Origin: Candidatus Heimdallarchaeota archaeon LC_2
GTDB taxonomy: Archaea; Asgardarchaeota; Heimdallarchaeia; Heimdallarchaeales; Kariarchaeaceae
NCBI GenBank assembly: GCA_001940725.1
Contig: MDVR01000147.1
Coordinates: 1 to 23,822, forward strand
Direction of reading: 5' to 3'
DNA length: 23,822 nucleotides
The translations under genes were made by a program, and so were the position numbers. The notes beneath the pieces are model-generated. The model searched no databases. It was not told the DNA's origin and saw nothing but the letters and a program-made list of their open reading frames with translations. This document shows, one piece after another, positions 16,063 through 23,798 of the stretch. Position 1 is the first letter of the stretch; every line of letters begins with the position of its first letter.

Positions 16063-16656
16063 ATGGTCGAAAACGATAAAGACAGTTGGATTGGAATTGA
16101 GAAATCATTATTCAAGGATTCAGTTCTAATTGATGCTAAAGCTTCTTATGTTAAAAAACCAAAGAAATATGGAAAACAAGATATTGACAAATGTATAATC
16201 TGTAAAATTATCTTAAAAGATGAAAATATACCAAGATATGAGATATACCGAAATGATTTAGCAATTGTTTTTTTGAATATATATCCTTATCAAGTGGGTC
16301 ACGTGCTTATTAGTCCCATTAGGCACGTTATGGGGTATGAAGAATTCACTCCGGAGGAAATTGAAGCTACAAGTGTTCTAGTTCAAAGATGTATAACTAT
16401 GATAAAATATTTCGGAAAAACTGAAAGTTTCAATATTGGCTGGAATCAAGGATTAATATCAGGAGGATCTATTCAACACAATCATATACATGTAGTACCT
16501 AGGTATCCAAATGAATTAAATTTCTTTGAGATTATAGCCCAAACAAAACCCATGATACAATCATTAAATGACACTCACGAATATTTATTACAGTATGGTG
16601 AATTTCTAGCTGGAAATAAGACTATTGAAGAATTGAACACTAAACCTGCATGGTAG
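16063..16656 (+). CDS. HIT-family hydrolase / Ap4A phosphorylase-like protein
   Basis: A 197-residue histidine-triad protein. The triad is His139-Asn-His141-Ile-His143-Val-Val, in which the middle His is the nucleophile in characterised members. Cys44-x2-Cys47 forms a zinc site, as in the branch that includes mycobacterial Ap4A phosphorylase; Gly-Trp-Asn-Gln-Gly followed by Gly-Gly-Ser before the triad also fits that branch. It would cleave dinucleoside polyphosphates or related adenylyl compounds in the cytoplasm. A 40-residue N-terminal extension precedes the zinc site. The gene stands alone and converges on the LRR gene with 12 bases between ends. Confidence 0.9.
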   Translation: MVENDKDSWIGIEKSLFKDSVLIDAKASYVKKPKKYGKQDIDKCIICKIILKDENIPRYEIYRNDLAIVFLNIYPYQVGHVLISPIRHVMGYEEFTPEEIEATSVLVQRCITMIKYFGKTESFNIGWNQGLISGGSIQHNHIHVVPRYPNELNFFEIIAQTKPMIQSLNDTHEYLLQYGEFLAGNKTIEELNTKPAW

Positions 16657-16668
16657 ATTTTTCAAATA

Positions 16669-17577
16669 TTAAAAATATTTTAAATATTGATGATCAATTA
16701 AAACCAAGTTAGGTAGTAATCTTGAAAGTACTCTAAGCTTTGTCTTAAACTTGTCTGACATTGGATTACCTTCAATATACAATTCCTCCAAATTTTTTAA
16801 ACTAGCAATGAATGAATACGGTAACTCATCAAGGTTGTTATTTCTAATATCTAACACCCTTAAATTCTGTAAATTCTTTAGAGATTTGGGGAGTTCTGTT
16901 AGATCATTATCGTGGATATATAATCTTTCTAATTGTTCCAAATCTCCAATCCACTCTGGAATTTCACCAGCTTGATTGTCTCCATATTGAAGTGATTGTA
17001 GATTGAATAAATCAGTAATTCTTTCTGGAAGTTCTTTGATTTTATTGTGAGAAATTCGCAAGGATTGTAATCTAGATAGATCACCGATGCTTTCTGGAAG
17101 TTCTTTAATTTTATTATTTCCAATACTCAAATCTACTAGGCCACTCATTTTACCTATTTCCTTAGGTATCGAGGGTATCTGATTATTCTGTAACTCAAGT
17201 GTTCTGAGATACTCACAGTTTACAAAGCTATCTGGCATGTTAGTTATATGATTTCTACCAAGAAAACAGATTTCCATATATTTGAGATTACCAATGTCTT
17301 CAGGTATTTTGGGAATTACGTTCGTACCAAAATTTACCATACCCAATTCAGTTGCATCACATAATTCATCAGGGATATACTTGAGCATTTTTCCTTCAGG
17401 AGCTAATCTCCGATTAACCGAAATTTGAATTAATCGTCCATTCTCTTCAGCAATTCCAAATCCCCAGAAATATCTACTCCAAACCGAATCTATTAGGGAT
17501 TCTTCAATACTTTCCTCCACTTTTTGAATCAGAATTTGCTCAGCTATTGGAAGTTTATCATATCTTGGAGCTCGCAA
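16669..17577 (-). CDS. Leucine-rich-repeat protein
   Basis: A 302-residue cytoplasmic protein. Residues 76 to about 285 hold eight or nine LRRs of about 23 residues in the form Leu-xx-Leu-xx-xx-Asn-xx-Ile-xx-Leu-Pro, the Ras-suppressor/Shoc2-like type. Two neighbouring repeats share nearly identical DNA (around 17020-17046 and 17090-17116, 69 or 70 bases apart), so the array has recently grown by repeat duplication. About 75 non-repeat residues precede the LRRs. The start is TTG 17577; an in-frame TAA lies just upstream, and an ATG about 40 bases upstream is in another frame. It is probably a protein-binding scaffold. Such proteins are frequent in Asgard genomes, but the partner is unknown. 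Confidence 0.88.
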   Translation of the reverse strand: MRAPRYDKLPIAEQILIQKVEESIEESLIDSVWSRYFWGFGIAEENGRLIQISVNRRLAPEGKMLKYIPDELCDATELGMVNFGTNVIPKIPEDIGNLKYMEICFLGRNHITNMPDSFVNCEYLRTLELQNNQIPSIPKEIGKMSGLVDLSIGNNKIKELPESIGDLSRLQSLRISHNKIKELPERITDLFNLQSLQYGDNQAGEIPEWIGDLEQLERLYIHDNDLTELPKSLKNLQNLRVLDIRNNNLDELPYSFIASLKNLEELYIEGNPMSDKFKTKLRVLSRLLPNLVLIDHQYLKYF

Positions 17578-17758
17578 CTTATTTCTAATTTCTCTTCGAG
17601 GTTATAATATCTTTTCATAAGGTAAAAAAAAAAAATTGTTAAATTTTTCCACCGAACTAATATCTTTCTGAATTGGATATTCCAAACGTGTCCAGGCTCT
17701 AAAAGGTTTTTTTATCCCTCAAAAGGAATGATGTTTTCGAAAGAAAAAGATATTTTAG

Positions 17759-17780
17759 AGGATTTTTTGAAAATAATCCT
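17759..17780 (-). terminator. Hairpin that could end minus-strand transcription
   Basis: AGGATT (17759-17764) pairs with AATCCT (17775-17780), and the T and A runs between them can extend the stem. It lies about 30 bases past the stop of the small minus-strand ORF, and the minus strand continues into T-rich sequence. It is therefore a plausible terminator for that transcript; support is structural only. Confidence 0.3.
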
Positions 17781-17809
17781 TGTAATTTGTTTTTGTCATT
17801 AATTTTTTT

Positions 17810-17908
17810 TTATGCTTCTATACAAGCTCCAGTACCTGTATTTTCACCATACATTCCGCCAGATCCATCTTTCAATTGAGATTTCACTTGAGCCTGTGTA
17901 CCATCCAT
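17810..17908 (-). CDS. Possible 32-residue Gly-rich microprotein
   Basis: An ATG-to-TAA frame of 32 residues that begins Met-Asp-Gly-Thr-Gln-Ala-Gln-Val-Lys and continues through Asp-Gly-Ser-Gly-Gly-Met-Tyr-Gly to a tail with a single Cys near the end. It starts 10 bases after the stop of the broken frame described at 17919-18337 and is followed by a hairpin. I do not recognise it. The Gly/Ser/Thr/Asn-rich composition is unusual for chance AT-rich sequence, which would give Lys, Asn, Ile and Phe, and this is the main support. It could instead be the end of the same decayed gene. Confidence 0.3.
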   Translation of the reverse strand: MDGTQAQVKSQLKDGSGGMYGENTGTGACIEA

Positions 17909-17918
17909 GATCTAACCG

Positions 17919-18337
17919 TTATTTATTTTCTAATTTAAATAATGATTTTTCACGTTCTGCAACCCTATATCTGATGTCACCATCACTTTCACTTTTTTAG
18001 CTTTAGCCAAATTAGCTTCTGTTGAAATAGGTTCTGTTCCATTGGAACGGTGCGTCCTTCTGCTTCTATCCCTACAGGGGTCATCAAAGGCAGTATTTCC
18101 GTGATCTTTAACCACTGGCAGACCATTTTCAGTCCGTGGACTGAGTACCAGCGTTCCTGTTGCTTTGATTTTTCATACTAAAAACAAAAACAGGGTAGGA
18201 CAGTCATTATGACGTTTCGGTACTTTTCCAACTTTTCCGGTCTCCTTTCATTGCTCGAAAGAAGTGACAGGTGGATGCTTACCTAGTCCTCTTACACCTT
18301 TAGTTCCAAAGGTAGTAAGTTCAATTTGTACAATCAT
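17919..18337 (-). other. G+C-rich island: decayed coding frame or structured RNA
   Basis: Lines around 18061-18300 are about 45% G+C by hand count, well above the flanks. On the minus strand one frame runs from ATG 18337 with two in-frame TGA codons (18248-18250, 18173-18175). After an A6 run (plus T6, 17993-17998) a shift of one base opens a protein-like end, Ser-Glu-Ser-Asp-Gly-Asp-Ile-Arg-Tyr-Arg, to a TAA at 17919. Hairpins also stand out: 18291-18319 (11 pairs, one bulge), 18129-18144, 18156-18194 and 18036-18048. The first three-quarters do not look like a known protein. Both a gene remnant and a non-coding RNA remain possible. Confidence 0.4.
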
Positions 18338-18789
18338 TGGATTGTATTAGTTATGAATTGTCAGTTAGGTATTTAAAGGACTGAAGATCAGAATATCTAT
18401 AAGTAATGGTTTGTATTTACAAATAATAACATGTTGGTATTCTTCCTGACAAGATAACTTGTCATAATATTATATGAACACTATAAGTACTAAAGATTCA
18501 TTTATACTCCATTATTAAAACATATGAAATTTCTAGAAACAAAGTAAATGAATTATTAGGTAAGAATTTGTTTCTGATCATCAAAGGCCTCATTTATATT
18601 AAATACTGAATTACATAAATAATGTAATTTTAATGGATTCTAGTCACAATCTCCTTATTGTTGGCTGAAATCAAAATATAAGTGGTAAATTATATCTAAA
18701 ATGCGGAAAACTATATGCAAAACAACTCAACTTGCATTTTATCGATATGAATAATATTAAATCATCCCAAATCAATAAGCGTAATGGAG

Positions 18790-18834
18790 AAGGGTTATAT
18801 GAGCATTAAATTAATAATTGATTGGGTTGGTTAA
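18790..18834 (+). promoter_or_regulatory. Short leader ORF abutting the GTPase start
   Basis: ATG 18799 follows a GGAG-type site (in GGAGAAGGG, about 18786-18794) and encodes 11 residues before TAA (18832-18834). The GTPase TTG start comes immediately afterwards in the same frame (TAATTG). This could be a leader for termination-reinitiation, or the true GTPase N-terminus interrupted by a stop. Confidence 0.4.
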
Positions 18835-19383
18835 TTGGTTACGTTAGGTAATGTCGAGACTGCATACAATATTACTTTGATAGGTGAACCCGATACAGGA
18901 AAGACTTCCATTAAAAATGCATTAATTGGATTGCCATTTATGGAAACGCAAAATTCACTCAAAGCCTCTTTCTCATCATTAAGTATTGAAAAATATAATA
19001 TTGAATTTCGACTACAGGTTTGTGATGTTGGAAGAAATGAAAGCTTTGAATTGATTCGGAATGAATTCATGTCAAATTCAGATGCTGCCATTATAGTGTT
19101 CGATCTAACAAATAAATATAGTTTTCAACAGCTAACAACTTGGATTAAGGAATACTGTCTTGCAACTAAAAAAGATAAAACTCCAATTTTAATTCTCGGT
19201 AATAAACTCGACTTAAAGAATGAAAGGAAGATCTCATTGATAGATATTCAAAGTATTCTAAAGTTAATCAGATATAATCCTGAAATCGAAGGACGCATTG
19301 TTGGATATGCGGAAACATCTGCTAAGACCGGAGAAAATATTCAGTCGAGTTTTAGAAATCTCACCTCTATCATTGCATCTTAG
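18835..19383 (+). CDS. Ras-like small GTPase with altered switch II
   Basis: A 182-residue Ras/Rab-like GTPase. The P-loop is Gly17-Glu-Pro-Asp-Thr-Gly22-Lys23-Thr24; the base-recognition motifs are Asn123-Lys-Leu-Asp126 and Thr-Ser162-Ala-Lys164. The usual Asp-Thr-Ala-Gly-Gln-Glu of switch II is Asp64-Val-Gly-Arg-Asn-Glu69, so the invariant Gly is Arg and the catalytic Gln is Asn. There is no C-terminal Cys for prenylation. The start is TTG 18835, directly after an in-frame TAA. Eleven codons of the same frame precede that stop, from ATG 18799 behind a good Shine-Dalgarno site. It is probably a slow or GTP-locked switch; its partner is unknown. Its end overlaps the convergent Vps62-like gene by 14 bases. 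Confidence 0.87.
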   Translation: MVTLGNVETAYNITLIGEPDTGKTSIKNALIGLPFMETQNSLKASFSSLSIEKYNIEFRLQVCDVGRNESFELIRNEFMSNSDAAIIVFDLTNKYSFQQLTTWIKEYCLATKKDKTPILILGNKLDLKNERKISLIDIQSILKLIRYNPEIEGRIVGYAETSAKTGENIQSSFRNLTSIIAS

Positions 19384-20851
19384 AGCTCATTTTATTATCA
19401 AATCGTTTTTTATGATCGTGTTTTATACTTAATACATAGGCTGTTCCAGGTGCATTATCCTTTTTTAGAAATGTAATAACTGCCTCATTAAGTAAATTAA
19501 ATGCTTCTTTTCGTTGCTTCATTTCAAAGAATTTTAAGGCTAGAGATATTTTAATATAGGCTGAAACCATTTCATCTCCCATTTTATCAAATGCGTTTAC
19601 AGCCGCGAAGCCATGATTTTTTGATTGACTAATATCATTTGTAGCTTGTGCAATATCACTTAAGTTCAAGAAACAAAATGCTCTTAATCTATGATACTGT
19701 TCATTTCCGTGAATTAATTCAAGTGTTTTATTGTAAAGTTGTCTTGAATGATTAAATGCTAAGGTATTATGTGCTTCTACAGCCAAGTTGAACCAATACT
19801 CAGGTTCTTTTTCAAGATGAATTGGATTTCGAGTATAATTATAGCTTCTTCTCAATCCTTTAAAGAATTTTGGCCCATGGGGTCCTGTGTTCCCCCCAAA
19901 TCCTAGTATATGTCTTCCTAATCCCCAGTAACCTGGAAAATTCACCCATGAATCTTGCTTCTTCTCTAAATCATCCAAAATTATTAATTTATATTTTCCT
20001 CTAATTTTTAAAGTTTGGTCAACTAACAAATCTGTTGCAATTAAAGGAATAATTGCATTATCAGTATTTTTTGGTAATTGATTAAAAATTGTTGTAGTTC
20101 CTATTTTGTTCAAAGTTTTTTCAAAATTAGATCTAGGTGTAATTGACATCTTAAAAAAATGTTTTTCAATTTTCTTTTTAGCCTCGGTAGGTGGGAAAGA
20201 TGCGTGTCCTCCACGTGATACGAGGATACCTACACGTGAATCGTATAACATATTTGACTGACGCAATTCTTCCCAGGAAACCATTGGATCTGGATTGTCT
20301 TCATCGTAAGCATGTTGTTGAAACAATACATCTGTTGGATTCCATTTATTTCGGGAAGAAGATATTTCATCCTGATTTTCTTCAAAAAATATCCGTATCA
20401 TTTCCCAATCTGCATCGTGAGTATATCCCTTCCTAATTCTATAATGAACATCATTTCCTAAATAGAAGAAATAATATGATATGGTTAGATATTTATCATT
20501 CTTGTAGAAATGACTATATACGGTGAATTTTGGTTCTGTCTTTTCTCTTAACAACTTTGATTGATGATTCAAAACAATTTTACGATTATTTTTTAGATTT
20601 TTTCCAAAATTTATTTTCTTTTGTTTTGATTTTATTGCTAATACCATATCAAGATCATTAAAATCTAAATTCGAAATATCTAAATTATCAGAAGTGCAAC
20701 TTTGGGTATTTGCATCCTTTATCTCACATGCTATATCAAGATAACATTGAACATCAATGGGTCTGAATTTTTCTTTTTTGTGAAAAAAAAGTAAGGGAGA
20801 GTATTGATTCAATAAATCTTTGAATCTATCAATTTCACTAATATTTTCCAT
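19370..20851 (-). CDS. Vps62-like protein with C-terminal TPR-like helices
   Basis: A 493-residue protein. Residues 15 to about 345 match the Vps62/DUF946 pattern: Tyr-Ser-Pro-Leu-Leu-Phe-Phe-His near the start, His145...Asp-Trp-Glu150-Met-Ile, Phe-Gln-Gln-His180, Gly-Gly-His-Ala-Ser-Phe-Pro (214-220), then a Gly-rich Gly-Asn-Thr-Gly-Pro-His-Gly-Pro segment. Yeast Vps62 is tied to vacuolar protein sorting, but the biochemical activity of the fold is unclear. Residues from about 365 to 475 form helical pairs resembling tetratricopeptide repeats. There is no signal peptide or membrane segment. Its 3' end overlaps the GTPase gene (convergent), which suggests proximity but not an operon. Confidence 0.75.
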   Translation of the reverse strand: MENISEIDRFKDLLNQYSPLLFFHKKEKFRPIDVQCYLDIACEIKDANTQSCTSDNLDISNLDFNDLDMVLAIKSKQKKINFGKNLKNNRKIVLNHQSKLLREKTEPKFTVYSHFYKNDKYLTISYYFFYLGNDVHYRIRKGYTHDADWEMIRIFFEENQDEISSSRNKWNPTDVLFQQHAYDEDNPDPMVSWEELRQSNMLYDSRVGILVSRGGHASFPPTEAKKKIEKHFFKMSITPRSNFEKTLNKIGTTTIFNQLPKNTDNAIIPLIATDLLVDQTLKIRGKYKLIILDDLEKKQDSWVNFPGYWGLGRHILGFGGNTGPHGPKFFKGLRRSYNYTRNPIHLEKEPEYWFNLAVEAHNTLAFNHSRQLYNKTLELIHGNEQYHRLRAFCFLNLSDIAQATNDISQSKNHGFAAVNAFDKMGDEMVSAYIKISLALKFFEMKQRKEAFNLLNEAVITFLKKDNAPGTAYVLSIKHDHKKRFDNKMSSKMQ

Positions 20852-20965
20852 TATTGAATCTCCAATTTGACTTAATAAATCCTAGATCCATAAGATCTTA
20901 ATCCTAAAATAAGATAAAATAAGTGAGTGTTTCTATATTGTATTCGGGGTTAATTTTCAATAAAA

Positions 20966-21715
20966 TTATTCAAGAGGGAGAATTCCAGTAAAAAGCTTTA
21001 ACGATGTTAAAAGAGAGTGGAGTAGGATAACTAACCATAGTTGCTTATAGTTAATGTGAACTAATGCCAGTAAATATCCAACAGCAACTGTTGATATTAT
21101 GAATAAAATTACATTTACTGAAAACCCGTATAAAACTAAAGCACCTAAATGCCATATACCGAACAATCCTGCATTTAATTTAACAGCAGCTGATTGATTC
21201 AAAATCCTTTGGCTAAGACCTAGCAATATTCCTCTAAATAGTACCTCTTCGAAAATTGGTGCCATTATCTGGGAATCAAAAGAAAATTTAATCTGAGTAA
21301 ATTTACTAGTAAAACTTAATAATAAATCAGTTTCACGGTTTAATATTACTAAGAAACTCACAATAAAAGCGCTAAAAACAAAACGGATCCACATATGTCT
21401 ATTTACTTTAATTAGATCCCAAAAATCTATAGAATATGTGTTAAGCACAATTTTTGGTGCCCAAAACGTGGTGAATAAACTAAATGTGATTACATTTAAT
21501 ATAATGGCAATATCATTATTATTGAAAACAAATAAAAACAATTCATAACTTAATTGAAGACTAGCATAAATCCCCATGCTAAGTAAAGTTGGGAGTAGAA
21601 CGAAATGTTTGAATCTTTCAATGAATAAATGATCACTCAATTCAGCTTGATTTAAGGGATTATTATTTGATGTTCTTAGCTCTCTAGAACCATTTGTGGT
21701 AAAATAATTCTTCAA
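20966..21715 (-). CDS. CPBP-family intramembrane metalloprotease
   Basis: A 249-residue membrane protein with about six to eight helices. The CPBP (CAAX protease/Abi) signature is present: Glu156-Glu157-Val-Leu-Phe-Arg161, then Phe185-x3-His189, and a later His (220 or 233) in the last conserved helix; the usual Asn four residues after that His is not obvious. Relatives include the Rce1 CAAX protease and bacteriocin-immunity proteins. It would cleave a membrane-bound or prenylated protein, substrate unknown. The GTPase nearby has no CAAX motif, so a link is not supported. The start is TTG 21715. Confidence 0.85.
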   Translation of the reverse strand: MKNYFTTNGSRELRTSNNNPLNQAELSDHLFIERFKHFVLLPTLLSMGIYASLQLSYELFLFVFNNNDIAIILNVITFSLFTTFWAPKIVLNTYSIDFWDLIKVNRHMWIRFVFSAFIVSFLVILNRETDLLLSFTSKFTQIKFSFDSQIMAPIFEEVLFRGILLGLSQRILNQSAAVKLNAGLFGIWHLGALVLYGFSVNVILFIISTVAVGYLLALVHINYKQLWLVILLHSLLTSLKLFTGILPLE

Positions 21716-21850
21716 TAATATAATATGGATTATCAGTTCTATAAACCTGTTGGTATTAAAACTAGGTGAATTATCGGCGGTTTTCCTACCTTCCTAATAT
21801 ACTAAAAACTCAAGTCGATTTATCCATTTTTGATATATATGTAATCTTTT

Positions 21851-21994
21851 TTAATCCACTAATTCCGCTATCGCTTGTCCAAATAATTCACTTCCTTGAC
21901 CTGCCTCTCCAGATTTTACTTTGAATAGTATAATAAATGAAATCACAATGAAAATAATTGAAAATGGAAACAACGCTTTGATTTCAAAGCCCAT
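21851..21994 (-). CDS. Small single-span membrane protein (47 residues)
   Basis: A minus-strand frame from ATG 21994 to TAA at 21851. Residues 8-24 are a strong hydrophobic helix (Leu-Phe-Pro-Phe-Ser-Ile-Ile-Phe-Ile-Val), followed by Lys-Val-Lys and a 20-residue tail rich in Gly, Glu and Ala ending in Val-Asp. An in-frame TGA four codons before the ATG shows the frame is complete. The insertion sequence begins 16 bases upstream of the start, so its native promoter has probably been replaced or lost. The opposite strand has a 72-codon frame crossing the IS boundary, which I consider a shadow. Function unknown. Confidence 0.5.
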   Translation of the reverse strand: MGFEIKALFPFSIIFIVISFIILFKVKSGEAGQGSELFGQAIAELVD

Positions 21995-22010
21995 GGATGA
22001 TTCTCATGAC

Positions 22011-22034
22011 CGATCGATCCAGTTAATGTCTTTG
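22011..22034 (+). repeat. IS left terminal inverted repeat
   Basis: The first 13 bases, CGATCGATCCAGT, are identical to the inverted right end. Over 24 bases 20 match, with differences at positions 14, 16, 22 and 24. Confidence 0.9.
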
Positions 22035-22158
22035 CTTATTAGTTCATTAATTAACCAGTCACTAGATGATAATGATCTTTGCATCGATTTATATTCTCAA
22101 TTAAACCTCAAATTACAGTTTTTCATAAAATTATTATGAAGATCGCGAATCTCCAGAT

Positions 22159-23616
22159 ATGAAGACTTACAGTAGAATTGATCAGTTCAAGCTAAAAGAT
22201 AGATTTATTCAGAGTATCATGCCGGAATTTATCAAAAATATACCCCAGAAAGTTAAAAACTGGTGTAATGCCGTACCGATGGAAATATGCTTACTGCTGC
22301 TCATGATGACAACCATCACTGCCACAAGTATCCAACAGGCAACACTGCTGCTCAGTGATGCTATTTTGGCAGATAGTAATCGAGCACTTCAACGATTCGC
22401 AAAGAAATATATTCCTGAGATACCCCATCCAAATCGTGTTAGACATACTCTCAAATTATGGACACCTCATCAAATCAATACAAAGTATCGAGACATTAAT
22501 TTTAAACTGATCAGACAGATGAAAAAAGGAAAATTGTTTAAACAGACTCATGGTAAGAAGAAAGGTATAGCTGTGGCTTTTGATCTCACCGAGAAAGGAT
22601 ATTATGGCAGTAAGAATCAGTTTACCTCATTTACAAAAGGAAGAAGTCCAGCTAAACTGTGTCACAGCTATCTCACCATTCAGATGGTCTGTCCAGGAAT
22701 GAGATTTATCCTTGATCAGGAACCAGTTTATACTGATGGTAAGAGCTTGGATGTGTTGATGGCAAAATTACTGAAGAGAGTCAAAGCAAAGACTGGTTTA
22801 AAGATAGCCACCATCTACTTGGATCGTGGTTTCTATCAAACAGATATTCTCAAATATCTGAGATATAGGTTCAGTGGAAATGTGCTTATGCCAGTCATTC
22901 GTACTTCCAGAGTGAAAACAGCAATTAAGGAATGGCATGAACAACATGGATATACGGCTGGAGAAATGGAATTAGTAATTGGATCTAAGAAAAAGGCTCA
23001 ACAATACATTCTGATCTTTGCTCCACTATCAGAAGAATATCGTGCAAAGTGGAGAAAGAAGAAAAAAGCAAATCCAGAAGAAATTCACAATGACTTTCTC
23101 TACTTCTGTCTGTTGAAATCACCAGATCAATTGTTGAAAGATGAATATAGCTACCAAGAAATTTTTACTATACTAAGTGAGGAATATCGTCGAAGATGGG
23201 GAATTGAAACTGGCTATCGAGTGTACAAAGATATCTGGGGAAAAACTAGCTCTCAATCATACAGTCTGAGATATTGGTTGATGTGGAATGCAGTGATGGT
23301 GTACAATCTGTGGATACTGGAGAATCTTGAATTAATTGAGAATGGGGATAAATTAATTGATAATTATAGTTGTTGTGAAACCCCTTCTTTAGAAGAAATT
23401 GAGGAAGGGAAAAAATTACGAAAAAGTAGAAAGTATCCTGGTTGGAGTCGGGTAACAGATGAGTTTCCAGCTCGCAAATGGACCCCTATTCCTATAGAAC
23501 CATTACGTGAATTATGTGACTCCTTCAAGAAAATAATTGTTGCCATGATGAAAGATTGGATCCTAACTGGTTGTGATCCGCCTTCTGAAAGAAAAGAAAA
23601 AAGCACCAGTAGTTGA
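22159..23616 (+). CDS. IS4-superfamily DDE transposase
   Basis: A 485-residue transposase that would cut and rejoin the ends of the surrounding element. The catalytic triad is visible: Asp142 in Ala-Phe-Asp-Leu-Thr, Asp222 in Tyr-Leu-Asp-Arg-Gly-Phe-Tyr, and Glu350 within Tyr-x2-Arg-x3-Glu-x6-Lys (343-357), the YREK signature of IS4-type enzymes. The stretch between the second Asp and Glu is long, as in IS4 relatives with a beta-strand insertion. The C-terminus is Lys- and Ser-rich. The frame is intact. Exact IS group (ISH3-like or another IS4 relative) needs database comparison. About 205 non-coding bases follow to the right end. Confidence 0.93.
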   Translation: MKTYSRIDQFKLKDRFIQSIMPEFIKNIPQKVKNWCNAVPMEICLLLLMMTTITATSIQQATLLLSDAILADSNRALQRFAKKYIPEIPHPNRVRHTLKLWTPHQINTKYRDINFKLIRQMKKGKLFKQTHGKKKGIAVAFDLTEKGYYGSKNQFTSFTKGRSPAKLCHSYLTIQMVCPGMRFILDQEPVYTDGKSLDVLMAKLLKRVKAKTGLKIATIYLDRGFYQTDILKYLRYRFSGNVLMPVIRTSRVKTAIKEWHEQHGYTAGEMELVIGSKKKAQQYILIFAPLSEEYRAKWRKKKKANPEEIHNDFLYFCLLKSPDQLLKDEYSYQEIFTILSEEYRRRWGIETGYRVYKDIWGKTSSQSYSLRYWLMWNAVMVYNLWILENLELIENGDKLIDNYSCCETPSLEEIEEGKKLRKSRKYPGWSRVTDEFPARKWTPIPIEPLRELCDSFKKIIVAMMKDWILTGCDPPSERKEKSTSS

Positions 23617-23798
23617 ATAACAACTTCAAAACCTCATTCAACACTGGTTTACAAACAAATCCTAGCGGATAGTGTGTAATTTTGATTTTCAATTTGAATT
23701 ATTAATGAGTTTTTTTAACAAAATTGAGTTTAGCACAAAGAATTTTGATGAATGAAGCAGTTTTAATTAGGCATTTGCTAGAAAGAATAGTTGTTCAC

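Larger units (their letters stand above)
17578..18834. other. Long region without an intact large gene
   Basis: About 1.25 kb between the LRR and GTPase genes. It holds an A12 run (17624-17635), a small minus-strand ORF (17810-17908), a G+C-rich island with a broken frame and hairpins (about 17919-18340), and about 490 AT-rich bases with no visible coding signal before the GTPase. I see no tRNA, CRISPR array or inverted-repeat pair that would mark a mobile element. Confidence 0.6.

Noticed and set aside
17624..17635. A12 run as a poly-U terminator or phase-variable tract
   Set aside because: It lies upstream of the LRR gene on its coding strand, outside any frame, with no adjacent stem; too little to support a call.
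18173..18250. Two in-frame TGA codons as selenocysteine sites
   Set aside because: Some Asgard archaea do use selenocysteine, but neither TGA sits in a redox-like motif, the same frame has a further frameshift, and no family match supports a selenoprotein.
20966..21715. CPBP protease as the CAAX-processing enzyme for the nearby GTPase
   Set aside because: The GTPase ends without a Cys or CAAX box, so proximity is the only link.
21921..22139. 72-codon plus-strand frame ahead of the transposase
   Set aside because: It crosses the IS left boundary and lies opposite the more protein-like 47-residue membrane frame; composition gives no sign of coding.
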